Below, piece by piece: positions 50,756 through 59,997 of a DNA stretch of 64,000 bases. The notes beneath the pieces were generated by a model, which worked only from the letters and a program-made list of their open reading frames with translations, was not told the DNA's origin and did no database searches. The position numbers and the translations under genes are program-made. Position 1 is the first letter of the stretch, and each line of letters opens with the position of its first letter. This DNA is from Diphasiastrum complanatum. Taxonomy: Eukaryota > Streptophyta > Lycopodiopsida > Lycopodiales > Lycopodiaceae. The stretch covers positions 36,990,991 to 37,054,990 of the forward strand of contig CM055109.1 in assembly GCA_029204225.1 (NCBI GenBank). Direction: 5' to 3'.

Positions 50756-53700
50756 ATGTCTTCAATGGGTTCATCCTTGTTGGAACCAAGTGAAAGATTG
50801 ACCACTTCAAATTATTCAATTTGGAAAATGAGGATGGAGTCCATCTTGATCCTTCAAGATGTGATGGACATAGTTCTTGGCCTTGAAGAAGAACCACAAG
50901 TTCTTCAAGAGGTTCAAAAATACAAAAAGAGAGCTAGGATGGCTCTCCACTACATTAAGATGAATGTCTCTAATGAGATATTGAGGGAGATAGGTACTTG
51001 TACAACAGCCAAAGAAGCTTGGGATTGTCTCAAGACTATCTATGAGGCTAAGAATACCTCTAGGCTTCTCACTCTTAGGAATCAAATCTTTCAAAGTAGC
51101 CAAAAGAGTGATGAGAGTGCATCTAGTTATGTTTTGAGAGTAAAAGATATTCATAGAGAGCTTGCTTGCATTGGTGATTCCATCAATCAAAATGAGCTAG
51201 TTCAAGTCATTCTCAATGGCTTGAGAAGTGAATTTGATAACCTTGTCCAATCCTATGCCATTAAGGAGGAGCTACCAAGTTTGGAGGCTCTCCAAAGTGT
51301 GCTAATTTCAGAAGAATCAAGACAAGAGTACAAGCTCTTGAGGATGGACAAGCTTTCTCTCACTCATAATGATGGCAAAGCTCTCTTTGCCAAGGATAAG
51401 CACAAAGAGAGGAGCAAGAACCAACATCAACAATCCTCAAGCAAGGACAAAGTCAAATCCAAAGACAAATATGAGGAGGAAGATGATTCCTCTAATGCTT
51501 CATCATCCAAGCTCAAAAAGAAGAAGAAGATCAAGTGCTTTTATTGTGGCAAGAAAGGTCATTATGCCACCAATTGCTTCAAAAAGAAAAATCAACTCAA
51601 GCAAGCCAATATTACCAATGAGAAGGAAGACACTATTGCAAGTGATGGAGAGGGATCTCTTATGGTCTCTAGTTTCTCATCTACTCCTTTCAAGAAGGAC
51701 GGCCTATGGTATATTGATAGTGGAGCCTCTTCACATATGTGTAGCTCCAAGGACTCTTTCTCTTCTATTGCACCTTATGATGGAGTGAAGAAATCAATAT
51801 ACACTGCAAATGATTTTGAATGTCCTATTGAAGGCATAGGGAACATTCCCTTGAAGCTTGCATCCTCTAAAGTTCTTTCTCTCTCTAGAGTTCTTTATGT
51901 ACCTAAGCTTACCAAGGATCTTATTAGTGTTGGCCAATTGCTTGATAATGGCCTTGATGTAAAATTCAATGTTGATACTTGCACTATCAAGAAGAATGAT
52001 GAGATACTTGCATTAGGATCTAGATTTAGTGGCATCTATAAACTAGATCCAAATGAGTATGTGAATGCTTGTAATGTTGCTCTTGTGAACAAGCTCTCTA
52101 TGGAGGAATTATGGCATAGGAGGTTGGGACATCCCAACTACAAATCCATGCTCTCTATGATCAAAGAGTCCAAAGCTATTGGCTTGCCAAAGTCATTCTC
52201 CAAGAAGATCAAGCCTTGTGAGGCTTGTGCTATTGGTAAATCTCACAAAAAGCCATTTACAAGATCTTCTATCAAAAGCAAGCATCCTTTGGAGTTAATC
52301 CACTCGGATGTGCATTTCTCATCAACTACAAGCAAGGGAGGAGCCACTTGTTTTGTTACTTTCATTGATGATTACACAAGATTCACTTGGATATATCTTC
52401 TTGCTTCAAAATCTATGGTGTTTGATCATTTCCTTATTTTCAAAGCTTATGTAGAGAAGCAATTCTCATTCAAGATTAAAGCTCTTAGAAGTGATGGAGG
52501 TGGTGAATATATCTCCAATAAATTTCAAGATTTTTGTGAGCTTGAAGGCATTAAAAGAGAGTTTTCTTGTGCCTACTCTCCATCTCAAAATGGAGTGGCC
52601 GAGAGAAAGAATAGATCTCTATGTGAATGTGCAAAATCTATGAGAATTGAGACATCTTTGCCCACAGATTTTTGGGGAGAAGCCATTAATTGTGCAAATT
52701 ATCTTTGCAATAGGCTCCCACATATAGCTCTTGGAGGAAAGTCACCATATGAAATCTTATTTTTGAAGAAGCCTAAGGTTGATCACCTTAGAGTTTTTGG
52801 ATGCTTATGCTTTGTCCATATTCCCTTGGAAACAAGGAAGAAGGAAGATCCTAGTGCATGCAAAGGGATCATGGTTGGATACTCATCCACCAAGAAGGCC
52901 TATAGAGTCTTTATACTCTCTACTTCTCAAGTTATTGAAAGTAGAGATGTTGTCTTTCATGAAGATCAACACTCATCATTTGAAGAGGCCGAGATCAAGA
53001 AATCTATGGATGCATCATCAATTATTGATTTTGAAGACAATCATGATGTGATGGGTTCGAGATTTGAAGAAGACTCTCCTCAGATTTTTTCACCAAGAAG
53101 ATCCATGAGAGATAGATCCGAGCCTAAGAGGCTCTCATATGTTGACAAAGGCAAACAAGTGGATCTTGATTCCACTAATTATGTTTTTTATGTCTCTCAT
53201 GAAGAGCCAAAGAATGTACAAGAGGCACTCAATACCAAGGAGTGGTATGATGCCATGAAGCAAGAGTATGATGCATTGATCACCAACAATACTTGGGAGC
53301 TTGTGGATCCTCCATCCAACAAGCATGTGATTGGTTGCAAGTGGGTATTTCGGATCAAGTTCAATCATGATGGCACCATCAACAAGCATAAAGCAAGATT
53401 ATGTGCCAAAGGATTTGCTCAAATCCATGGTCTTGATTATGAGGAGACCTTTGCACCCGTTGCAAAGATGGTGACAATAAGAATTCTTATTTCTCTTGCT
53501 TGTTTTTTCAAGTGGAAGGTGTTCCAATTAGATGTATCCAATGCTTTTCTAAATGGTTATCTTGAGGAGGAGATCTATATGGAACAACCTCAAGGATTCA
53601 TCAAGGATGAGTCCAAAGTGTGCTTGCTCTTCAAAAGTCTTTATGGACTCAAGCAAGCACCAAGATCATGGTATTCAAGACTTAACTCTTTTCTTATCTC

Positions 53701-54598
53701 ACTAGGATTTACTCTTAGTGACTATGATCCTTCCATGTATCTAAAGTTTGTTGATAGCAATATTGTCATTCTTCTAATTTATGTTGATGACATTATTCTT
53801 TGTGGAAGTTGTATCAAGCTAGTTGATGAAACCAAGCTAGCACTTGGATGTGAGTTTAAAATGCAAGATCTAGGAGAGATACATTACATCCTAGGCCTAG
53901 AAATTGATTTTTATGAAAATCATGTCTTTATATGCCAATCTAGATATGCTCACTCTATGTTGAAAAAATTCCATATGGAAAATTCTAAGAGCATAGATAC
54001 TCCAATGGAGCAAATTGTAAAAGATCCTAATAAAGGTGATGAAAGATCCTTTGAGGACATCACACTTTTTAGGAGTCTTGTAGGCTCCTTGATTTGGCTT
54101 ACCATTACTAGGCCCGATCTTAGTTTTTGTGTGCACAAATTGAGTCAATTTATGCAAGATCCTAAGATCCATCATTGGAAGATGGCCAAGAGGATTCTAA
54201 GATATGTATCTTCATCTTGTGATTATGGTCTACTCTATAAAAGTGAAGATCTATCCATTATTGGCTACTCGGATTCGGACTTTGCAAGTGACAAGATGGA
54301 TCGAAAGTCTATTAGTGCATACACTATCTTTCTTGGAGGCAATCTAATATCTTGGCTTTCCAAAAAGCAAGATACTATATCTCTCTCTTCATGTGAGGCC
54401 GAGTACAAAGCACTCACTACAACTACCAAAGAAGTGCTTTGGATCAAGAGGTTATTAACGGAACTAAAGTGCATCAAGGAGGATGATCTACCAATGATCA
54501 AGTGTGATAACATCTCGGCCCAAGCTCTTGCCAATAATCTCATATTTTATGCAAGAAGCAAGCACATAGAAGTGGCACACCATTTTGTGAGAGAATAG
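50756..54598 (+). CDS. Copia gag-pol polyprotein with premature TAG near its end
   Basis: 1280 residues from the ATG at 50756. An in-frame ATG at 50702 is less likely because homologous gag text begins soon after 50756. Domains in order: UBN2 gag (from about residue 14), zinc knuckle CFYCGKKGHYATNC (about 262), protease WYIDSGASSHM (about 318), pre-integrase LWHRRLGHPNY, integrase HHCC CEACAIGKSHKKPF and DDE (HSDVHF, LRSDGGGEY, NGVAERKNRS), RT (GCKWVFRIKF, YVDDIILCGS about 1009), RNase H (GYSDSDFAS, SLSSCEAEYKAL). TAG at 54596 falls where CAG or AAG is usual. The next 48 codons are still good copia text (LEHVNSSSCIADLLTKPLS) up to TAG 54745, so a single substitution shortened an otherwise intact protein. 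Confidence 0.95.
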   Translation: MSSMGSSLLEPSERLTTSNYSIWKMRMESILILQDVMDIVLGLEEEPQVLQEVQKYKKRARMALHYIKMNVSNEILREIGTCTTAKEAWDCLKTIYEAKNTSRLLTLRNQIFQSSQKSDESASSYVLRVKDIHRELACIGDSINQNELVQVILNGLRSEFDNLVQSYAIKEELPSLEALQSVLISEESRQEYKLLRMDKLSLTHNDGKALFAKDKHKERSKNQHQQSSSKDKVKSKDKYEEEDDSSNASSSKLKKKKKIKCFYCGKKGHYATNCFKKKNQLKQANITNEKEDTIASDGEGSLMVSSFSSTPFKKDGLWYIDSGASSHMCSSKDSFSSIAPYDGVKKSIYTANDFECPIEGIGNIPLKLASSKVLSLSRVLYVPKLTKDLISVGQLLDNGLDVKFNVDTCTIKKNDEILALGSRFSGIYKLDPNEYVNACNVALVNKLSMEELWHRRLGHPNYKSMLSMIKESKAIGLPKSFSKKIKPCEACAIGKSHKKPFTRSSIKSKHPLELIHSDVHFSSTTSKGGATCFVTFIDDYTRFTWIYLLASKSMVFDHFLIFKAYVEKQFSFKIKALRSDGGGEYISNKFQDFCELEGIKREFSCAYSPSQNGVAERKNRSLCECAKSMRIETSLPTDFWGEAINCANYLCNRLPHIALGGKSPYEILFLKKPKVDHLRVFGCLCFVHIPLETRKKEDPSACKGIMVGYSSTKKAYRVFILSTSQVIESRDVVFHEDQHSSFEEAEIKKSMDASSIIDFEDNHDVMGSRFEEDSPQIFSPRRSMRDRSEPKRLSYVDKGKQVDLDSTNYVFYVSHEEPKNVQEALNTKEWYDAMKQEYDALITNNTWELVDPPSNKHVIGCKWVFRIKFNHDGTINKHKARLCAKGFAQIHGLDYEETFAPVAKMVTIRILISLACFFKWKVFQLDVSNAFLNGYLEEEIYMEQPQGFIKDESKVCLLFKSLYGLKQAPRSWYSRLNSFLISLGFTLSDYDPSMYLKFVDSNIVILLIYVDDIILCGSCIKLVDETKLALGCEFKMQDLGEIHYILGLEIDFYENHVFICQSRYAHSMLKKFHMENSKSIDTPMEQIVKDPNKGDERSFEDITLFRSLVGSLIWLTITRPDLSFCVHKLSQFMQDPKIHHWKMAKRILRYVSSSCDYGLLYKSEDLSIIGYSDSDFASDKMDRKSISAYTIFLGGNLISWLSKKQDTISLSSCEAEYKALTTTTKEVLWIKRLLTELKCIKEDDLPMIKCDNISAQALANNLIFYARSKHIEVAHHFVRE

Positions 54599-54763
54599 CT
54601 TATTGGAGGAGAAATCTATTTGGAGCATGTCAACTCGTCCTCTTGTATTGCCGATCTACTCACCAAGCCTTTGAGCAAAAGTGCTTTCATCAAGCATAGA
54701 TCTAATCTTGGAGTTATATCAAGATCAATGCTCAAATCTTCATAGATAATTTTTTAGGAGGAG

Positions 54764-55500
54764 TGTGAAGAATTGAAAAAGATTATCTATGTTAGATATA
54801 GGGGTCTTATGTTTTTTACATCAAGCATCTAGGTGTAGGATGTTGATAGGAATAAATTTGGCATAGATGGCAAATTATGCATTTCCACTTGTAATGCCAC
54901 TATTGAGCCAAAATAGAGTAAGAGGCTAAACACTTGCTAATTAGAGTGTAGACAAGTGTAAAGTTTTTGTTTGATGAATTCCAAGAGGTCCAATAGGATT
55001 TAGAGGTGGAACCTTGTGAGGTCCAATAGGAAATTGAGGTGTGCTTGAATATAGTCCAATAGAATTAAGAGGTGCATAGATCAATGATCCAATAGGATCA
55101 AGAGGTGACAAAATATGGTCCAATCATAGTTAAGCATAGTGGTAGCTCGTGGACCTACTAGTATCATTGTACTCCTCATTTTGAATGCAATTGATTTGGT
55201 GATTTCATGGATTTTGTGAGTTATTGGATTTCTAGCTTTCTCTCTCTACCCGAGAGCTCATGATGCATTTTCTCTCTCTACCCGAGGAGAGCAGCTTGTT
55301 TTTACTTAGATTATTTTTTGAATACTTCCCACACGTGTGAGTGAGAGTTGGAAGTGATTGAATGCATGTAGTAGTGTGTTTTTGCCATAGGATTCAAGAT
55401 TGATCTTGAATCTCAATCTAGTCTTGATCTTGGTGCATCTACACACCTTAGGAGATCACAAGTACATGTAGTGGACAGTCCACACGTGTGAAATTCAACA
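54764..55500 (+). repeat. 3' LTR of the intact copia
   Basis: 737 bp, matching 49263-49999 except at two positions found by direct comparison. Confidence 0.97.
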
Positions 55501-55991
55501 ATTGAGGCTGAAATTGTTAGTGATGCACAAATAGGTGCAAGAGTTTTCATTCCGCGCATTCCTTTGGTTCCCACTAATTCAGATTTGCCTTTTGAATTTC
55601 AACGAGTGCAATTCCCCATCGGACCAGCGTTTTCCATGACTATAAACAAAGCTCAAGGCCAGACAATGGAGTTTGTTGGATTGTATTTGCCTAGACCAGT
55701 GTTTAGCCATGGACAACTATATGTCGCCCTATCAAGGGTGCAAAGTTCAACGAGCGCACGAGTGTTGATAAGAGATGACGATGGACTTTGGCAAGATGAA
55801 ACAGGAGTCTCCACGTACACACAAAATATTGTGTACACGGAAGTGTTGTGAACAAAATGTAATCTTTGTATGCTTTTTATCACCCTGGTGAATAAACAAG
55901 TGAATCAGATACACGAATAGTAGCAAACAAATATTCATTCGAGATCATACAATCATTCAGAATAAAATGTGCATAACAATCACAATATTAT

Positions 55992-56553
55992 TGTCATGTG
56001 TTGCATGTAATTATCCCATGAGCTTACTAATGAATTGCCAAATATGGCCATGGAGCTAAAGTAGACTGGAGTTAGTCATTAGGATAGTTAATAAGGTGGC
56101 TCGAACAACCTCACTATATTTGTGAATAGCGAACTTGAAATAATGGTTGTAAGGCCCAAATTAGCCAAATAAGGCCCCAAACTTATAGTAGAGGCACAAA
56201 TGACCACTATAAGTAGCTAAGGTCGTGCTAAATTTGGAGGCTATTGTTCATTTTATAATTTTGAGTTTTAAGATACCTTGGAGCTTCTCTTGGAGAGCTT
56301 TCTTGATGAAGAAAGTGGTTCATGTGCCTAAAATCATATGAGAGCTATGATCATGCTCTAGAATCAGGCCCTATCCTTTGAATGATCAATAATCATGAAT
56401 AATGATACCTTACTTTGCCTATTTTGGTGAAACTTTGTTACTTTTGTCTAGTTTCTTGATTTCTTGAGTATTTTTGTGATTTCTTGCATTTCCATTATAA
56501 TTTGATGCTAATGAATGGATTGGATGTTTGAATGCTAAGATTGGCACATGACA
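55992..56553 (+). repeat. 5' LTR of the RT-less element
   Basis: 562 bp, TG...CA. Includes about 107 bp (from about 56213) missing from the 3' LTR. Confidence 0.88.
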
Positions 56554-56569
56554 ATTTTGGTATCCTGTG

Positions 56570-56722
56570 TTTCATCAATCTCTTCTTCAATGATCTTATC
56601 AAATCTATGGGATCAGTTGTAGATCAAAGGTTCTTTATGAAGATTTCTCGTTGCAACCTTGTTCTACGCTAATAAGCTGAGGCAACAAAATCTGATGGTA
56701 GATGGCTATTGACAAGAATGAA
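56570..56722 (+). repeat. Internal direct repeat R1
   Basis: About 150 bp nearly identical to 58253-58408 (GTTTCATCAATCTCTTCTTC and GTTCTACGCTAATAAGCTGA shared). It begins 17 bases past the 5' LTR, where the primer site belongs. Confidence 0.85.
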
Positions 56723-57038
56723 GCATTTGTTTGTGAAGATTCAAGCATAATCGATATACATTTGGATTTCAATAGCATAGACTTCAAGAATGTAAGTGCC
56801 CTTCTTTTGATCATCTGAACCACCTTCCCTTTGACAGGACTTGTGTAGCTCTTTCAAGATCTTATTTACTCGTCCGTACTTCCCCATTTCAAACCAGAGC
56901 TTGCATAGTTCAAAATTGGTCTTGAACTAGAGTTGGTCTGAGAGTTGTCTGGTAGAATTCTTGAAGTAACTCCAAGTTTTCGCTAGCACTTCCAGACACA
57001 AAATAATAATGTAAACCCTACTATCAGTAAAGTGACCG

Positions 57039-58154
57039 ATGGAACAAATATTAGGTACACTTTTAACTGCCATACAAGGTAGTACCGAACAAATGAAACA
57101 AACAGGACAACAATTACAAGAAAGGTCAGAGCAAAGATGGGAAGAAATGTACAACAGGATGGTCGCTCGTTTTGACTCTATCTTGCAATCGGCTGGTATT
57201 CCACAACAGCCAATTGATATTCGAACTACTAATCCTGAATTGTGTACCACTGTTGATGTCTATGAAACAACGTTCCCTCTAGTCCAAGGGCAAACTTCCA
57301 AGCCAAAGGCAGATATCGATCGAGATGTTTTGAGCAAACAAGATCATGAATCTTCTGATGAAGTTGATGATTTCAAGGAAGAAAGCAAAATTCTTAATAT
57401 CAATCTATCTTTCATGGAGACAAATCAATATCAGCAAAGTACCAATGGACAAGTGGATGAAGACCAACTTGAGAATCTAGATCAAGTCTTGTCCGACAGT
57501 TGTAATGATCAGGACCAAGGTCAAAATAAGGAGGTATACTATGAGCAGAACAAACTTCTACAACTGCAGCTAAATCATGGAGTACAATTCGATTGCCGAG
57601 AATTATGCTCTACTCCACAAATCAGTGGTTACGACCATATTATTGATAATGATCTATATGGAATTATTCTTGAACATGGATCAAGCGAGCGATATAACAC
57701 TGATGCAAAATTCAAATACCAATACAACAACGAGCTTTTTGATGATGAAATTGGTATCAACATTGCTTCAATGAAGTCAATAATGAGAGATCCATCCAAA
57801 GATCTGAAGCGAATTTGCACCGAACTACCAATTAATGAATCTAATGTGATATTGATGGAAGGAGTGGGTGCAAAATCCTTGAATATTCTTGCGTTAGAGG
57901 ATGCCATCAATTCTATTAACAAGAAAAACATGTTAACTTGGAAACTGAATTCAAAACCGTCAAACTCCTTGTGTACAGATGACCAAAAAGATCCCTACAC
58001 TGCATGGGATTTGATGAATCCGAATGTGGGATGCATGGCTCTAATAACTGCTCTGGAGCTAGAAATGGATACCACTATCCTACATCAAGGAGCAATGCAT
58101 AAGGCTATAGCACCGGATGCAGGGACAAAAAAAAACGCATCTGGAATTGGATAG
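57039..58154 (+). CDS. Unrecognised acidic protein of the RT-less LTR element
   Basis: 371 residues from ATG 57039. I do not recognise the family. The N-terminus (about residues 1-60: TLLTAIQGSTEQMKQTGQQL, EERWEEM-like SEQRWEEMYNRMV) looks helical or coiled-coil, as in gypsy gag N-termini. The middle is rich in D, E, N and Q with no zinc knuckle, protease DTG or RT motif. It ends at TAG 58152. An uninterrupted frame of this length suggests it was maintained until recently. It may be a gag-like or captured protein. Confidence 0.6.
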   Translation: MEQILGTLLTAIQGSTEQMKQTGQQLQERSEQRWEEMYNRMVARFDSILQSAGIPQQPIDIRTTNPELCTTVDVYETTFPLVQGQTSKPKADIDRDVLSKQDHESSDEVDDFKEESKILNINLSFMETNQYQQSTNGQVDEDQLENLDQVLSDSCNDQDQGQNKEVYYEQNKLLQLQLNHGVQFDCRELCSTPQISGYDHIIDNDLYGIILEHGSSERYNTDAKFKYQYNNELFDDEIGINIASMKSIMRDPSKDLKRICTELPINESNVILMEGVGAKSLNILALEDAINSINKKNMLTWKLNSKPSNSLCTDDQKDPYTAWDLMNPNVGCMALITALELEMDTTILHQGAMHKAIAPDAGTKKNASGIG

Positions 58155-58252
58155 CCCATCCAATCAAGGAAGATACTGAGGAAGAAGACTTTCGAATGTC
58201 TGTTGCTTGGATTCTGTCAACCCATGCAGAACTAATGCAAGTTGAGACTTTC

Positions 58253-58408
58253 CTGTGTTTCATCAATCTCTTCTTCAGTGATCTTATAAAAATCTATGGT
58301 ATCAGTTGTAGATCAAAGGTTCTTCATGAAGAATTCTTGTTGCAACCTTGTTCTACGCTAATAAGCTGAGGCAGCAAAATCTGATGGTAGATGGCTACTG
58401 ACAAGAAT
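58253..58408 (+). repeat. Internal direct repeat R2
   Basis: Partner of R1 at 56570-56722. It lies 140 bp before the 3' LTR and is not adjacent to it. Confidence 0.85.
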
Positions 58409-58547
58409 AATACAAGAAAAGATGTTTCTTACTCAAGTTGGCCAAATATTTTTCGACTACCACCAAAGGATTCATGAAGCATGGCACTCAACAAAAGAGC
58501 TACATGGTCTTCATTTTTTAGGGCAAAAATGCTTAAAGTAGGGGGAG

Positions 58548-59002
58548 TGTCATGTGTTGCATGTAATTAGCCCATGAGCTTACTAATGAATTGCCAAATA
58601 TGGCCATGGAGCTAAAGTAGACTGGAGTTAGTCATTAGGATAGTTAATAAGGTGACTCGAACAGCCTCGCTATATTTGTGAATAGCGGACTTGTAATAAT
58701 GGTTGTAAGGTCCAAATTAGCCAAATAAGACCCCAAACTTATAGTAGAGGCACAATAGCTGAAGTCGTGCATGTGCCTAAAATCACGTGAGAGCTATGAT
58801 CATGCTCTAGAATCAGGCCCTATCCTTTGAATGATCAATAATCATGAATAATGATACCTTACTTTGCCTATTTTGGTGAAGCTTTGCTACTTTTGTCTAG
58901 TTTCTTGATTTCTTGAGTATTTTCATGATTTCTTGTATTTCCATTATAATTTGATGCTAATGAATGGATTGGATGTTTGAATGCTAAGATTGGCACATGA
59001 CA
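58548..59002 (+). repeat. 3' LTR of the RT-less element
   Basis: 455 bp. Matches 55992-56553 at both ends with one internal deletion. Confidence 0.88.
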
Positions 59003-59555
59003 ATTATCTATTGATCTTCTGATTTTTCAAGCACTGTGCGACAGATCCACACAGTGCATTGGCGTGAGAGAAATACAGTTCTCTCACGAATAATGTCTCG
59101 CTTACTAGCGGACTTCTGAATCTGCTGATCCTCTTACAAAATTGTCTCGCTCATAGGCGGACATGTATTATGTATTTTTCGTCTTATAGTATTATGCATC
59201 AACCAGAAAGTATATAGTTCGCAAACTTTTTCGTGTTGCGTCGTGTAACTTCCAGATCAAAAAGATTAATCATTTACAGCTAATCATGAATTACAAGAGT
59301 GGCAGAATAGCCACAACTAGAGTACTTCTGCTGATGTCATGATATCTGATCAAATACTTGTACCCCTTGGTACTTGGCTGATCTTCTTAGTCGTTCGTGG
59401 AGCAAGAATGATTTTTTGTCGCAAAACAATTTTGTGTCGTGTGTCGCGAAATTGTTTGCGAACAATTTTGTTTCTTGTGTCTTTTCTGTCAAAATCAAAG
59501 TGGAGGGCTAGCAAGGCTTTGGCAATAGAAACATTTTGTTTCTTCAACACTGCCC

Positions 59556-59772
59556 TCCAAAAATGCGACACTACCCTCCGCCTCCCCTCCCGAAAAATGC
59601 GACACTGCCCTCCCTTCGGCCCTCCAAAAAATGCGACACTGCTCTCCCACTCCCGAAAAATGCAACAGCCCTCCAAATTATCGACCGTCACTAGATCGGT
59701 CGCCACTGCTCTCCCACTCCCGAAAAATGCGACAGCCCTCCAAATTATCGACCGTCACTAGATCGGCCGCCA
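59556..59772 (+). repeat. Helitron subterminal repeats
   Basis: Five copies of (C)CCGAAAAATGCGAC or a close variant. Within them is a 67-bp tandem duplication starting CTCTCCCACTCCCG at 59642 and 59709. Related CCCGTGAAAAATGTCAC copies are at the 5' end of the same Helitron. Confidence 0.8.
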
Positions 59773-59803
59773 TTGCCCATCAACGACAGGCACTCACAAC
59801 TAG

Positions 59804-59997
59804 TATATATGTCACACACACTCTTTCTCTCTATAACAAACACACACCCACACACCCACGTTAAAACACGAGAGTAAGAGTAAGCACGCTTTGATTAAAA
59901 AATATCAAGGAGAAAATATGCGTATTTCTGTGAATTTTTGCAGAATGTAACTCGATCCATGTGAGCTGCAAGCCAAGCCAAGCCAAGCGAAGCAGAC
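59804..59997 (+). promoter_or_regulatory. Short upstream region of the PDF-PPR gene
   Basis: Only 194 bp separate the Helitron end from the start codon. The stretch holds a CA/CT-rich tract and TCTATAACA near 59830. If the gene is transcribed, its promoter must lie partly inside Helitron sequence or be very compact. No core element could be assigned firmly. Confidence 0.4.

Larger units (their letters stand above)
49263..55500 (+). mobile_element. Nearly intact Ty1/copia retrotransposon, 6238 bp, TSD ATTGA
   Basis: Two 737-bp LTRs (49263-49999 and 54764-55500) start TGTGAAGAATTG and end AAATTCAACA. I count two differences between them. The primer site TGGTATCAGAGCC is at 50000-50012 and the purine run TAGGAGGAG precedes the 3' LTR. 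The 5-bp target duplication ATTGA is at 49258-49262 and 55501-55505. The low LTR divergence marks it as the youngest insertion in the window. Confidence 0.97.
48373..55851 (+). pseudogene. Helitron PIF1-like helicase, truncated and split by a copia insertion
   Basis: Two pieces, 48373-49262 and 55506-55851, continue in one frame if the copia and one TSD copy are taken out, giving 411 residues. Visible motifs: GGRTAHSRFKIPP (Ia), LIVWDEAPM (II), GGYFHQILLVV (III, degraded from GGDFRQ), VGMIVMLL...GLCNGTRL, then after the insertion FPIGPAFSMTINKAQGQT (V) and GQLYVALSRVQ (VI). Walker A and the Rep/HUH domain should lie upstream but are absent. The piece starts straight after a pyrimidine tract. 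It cannot be active, yet it has no internal stop, so decay is recent. Confidence 0.88.
55992..59002 (+). mobile_element. LTR retroelement without reverse transcriptase, TSD ATTAT
   Basis: LTRs 55992-56553 (562 bp) and 58548-59002 (455 bp) both start TGTCATGTGTTGCATG and end GGCACATGACA. The right LTR lacks about 107 bp in its middle. The target duplication ATTAT lies at 55987-55991 and 59003-59007. A purine run AAAGTAGGGGGAG precedes the 3' LTR, and TGGTATC follows the 5' LTR at about 56557. The 2-kb interior holds one ORF and a pair of direct repeats, with no protease, integrase or RT text. It is therefore a non-autonomous (LARD/TRIM-like) element that needs enzymes from elsewhere. Confidence 0.88.
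47680..59803 (+). mobile_element. Helitron (element B) with nested LTR elements
   Basis: 5' end TCTATATAGTATAAAAC at 47680 (preceded by A). 3' end CTAG at 59800-59803 (followed by T), preceded by a degraded hairpin TGCCCATCAACGACAGGCA and ending in ACTAG just like element A. Plus-strand helicase text lies inside, in the expected orientation. The ends carry related subterminal motifs: CCCGTGAAAAATGTCAC near 47750-47800 and CCCGAAAAATGCGAC at 59556-59735. Removing it rejoins CTAGTATATA to TATATATGTCAC, so B sits 6 bp past the end of A. About 9.2 of its 12.1 kb is later LTR insertions. Confidence 0.65.

Noticed and set aside
54596-54598. Stop codon corrected by U-to-C RNA editing, common in fern organelles
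   Set aside because: That editing acts on organelle transcripts. This is a nuclear retrotransposon, so a plain point mutation is simpler.
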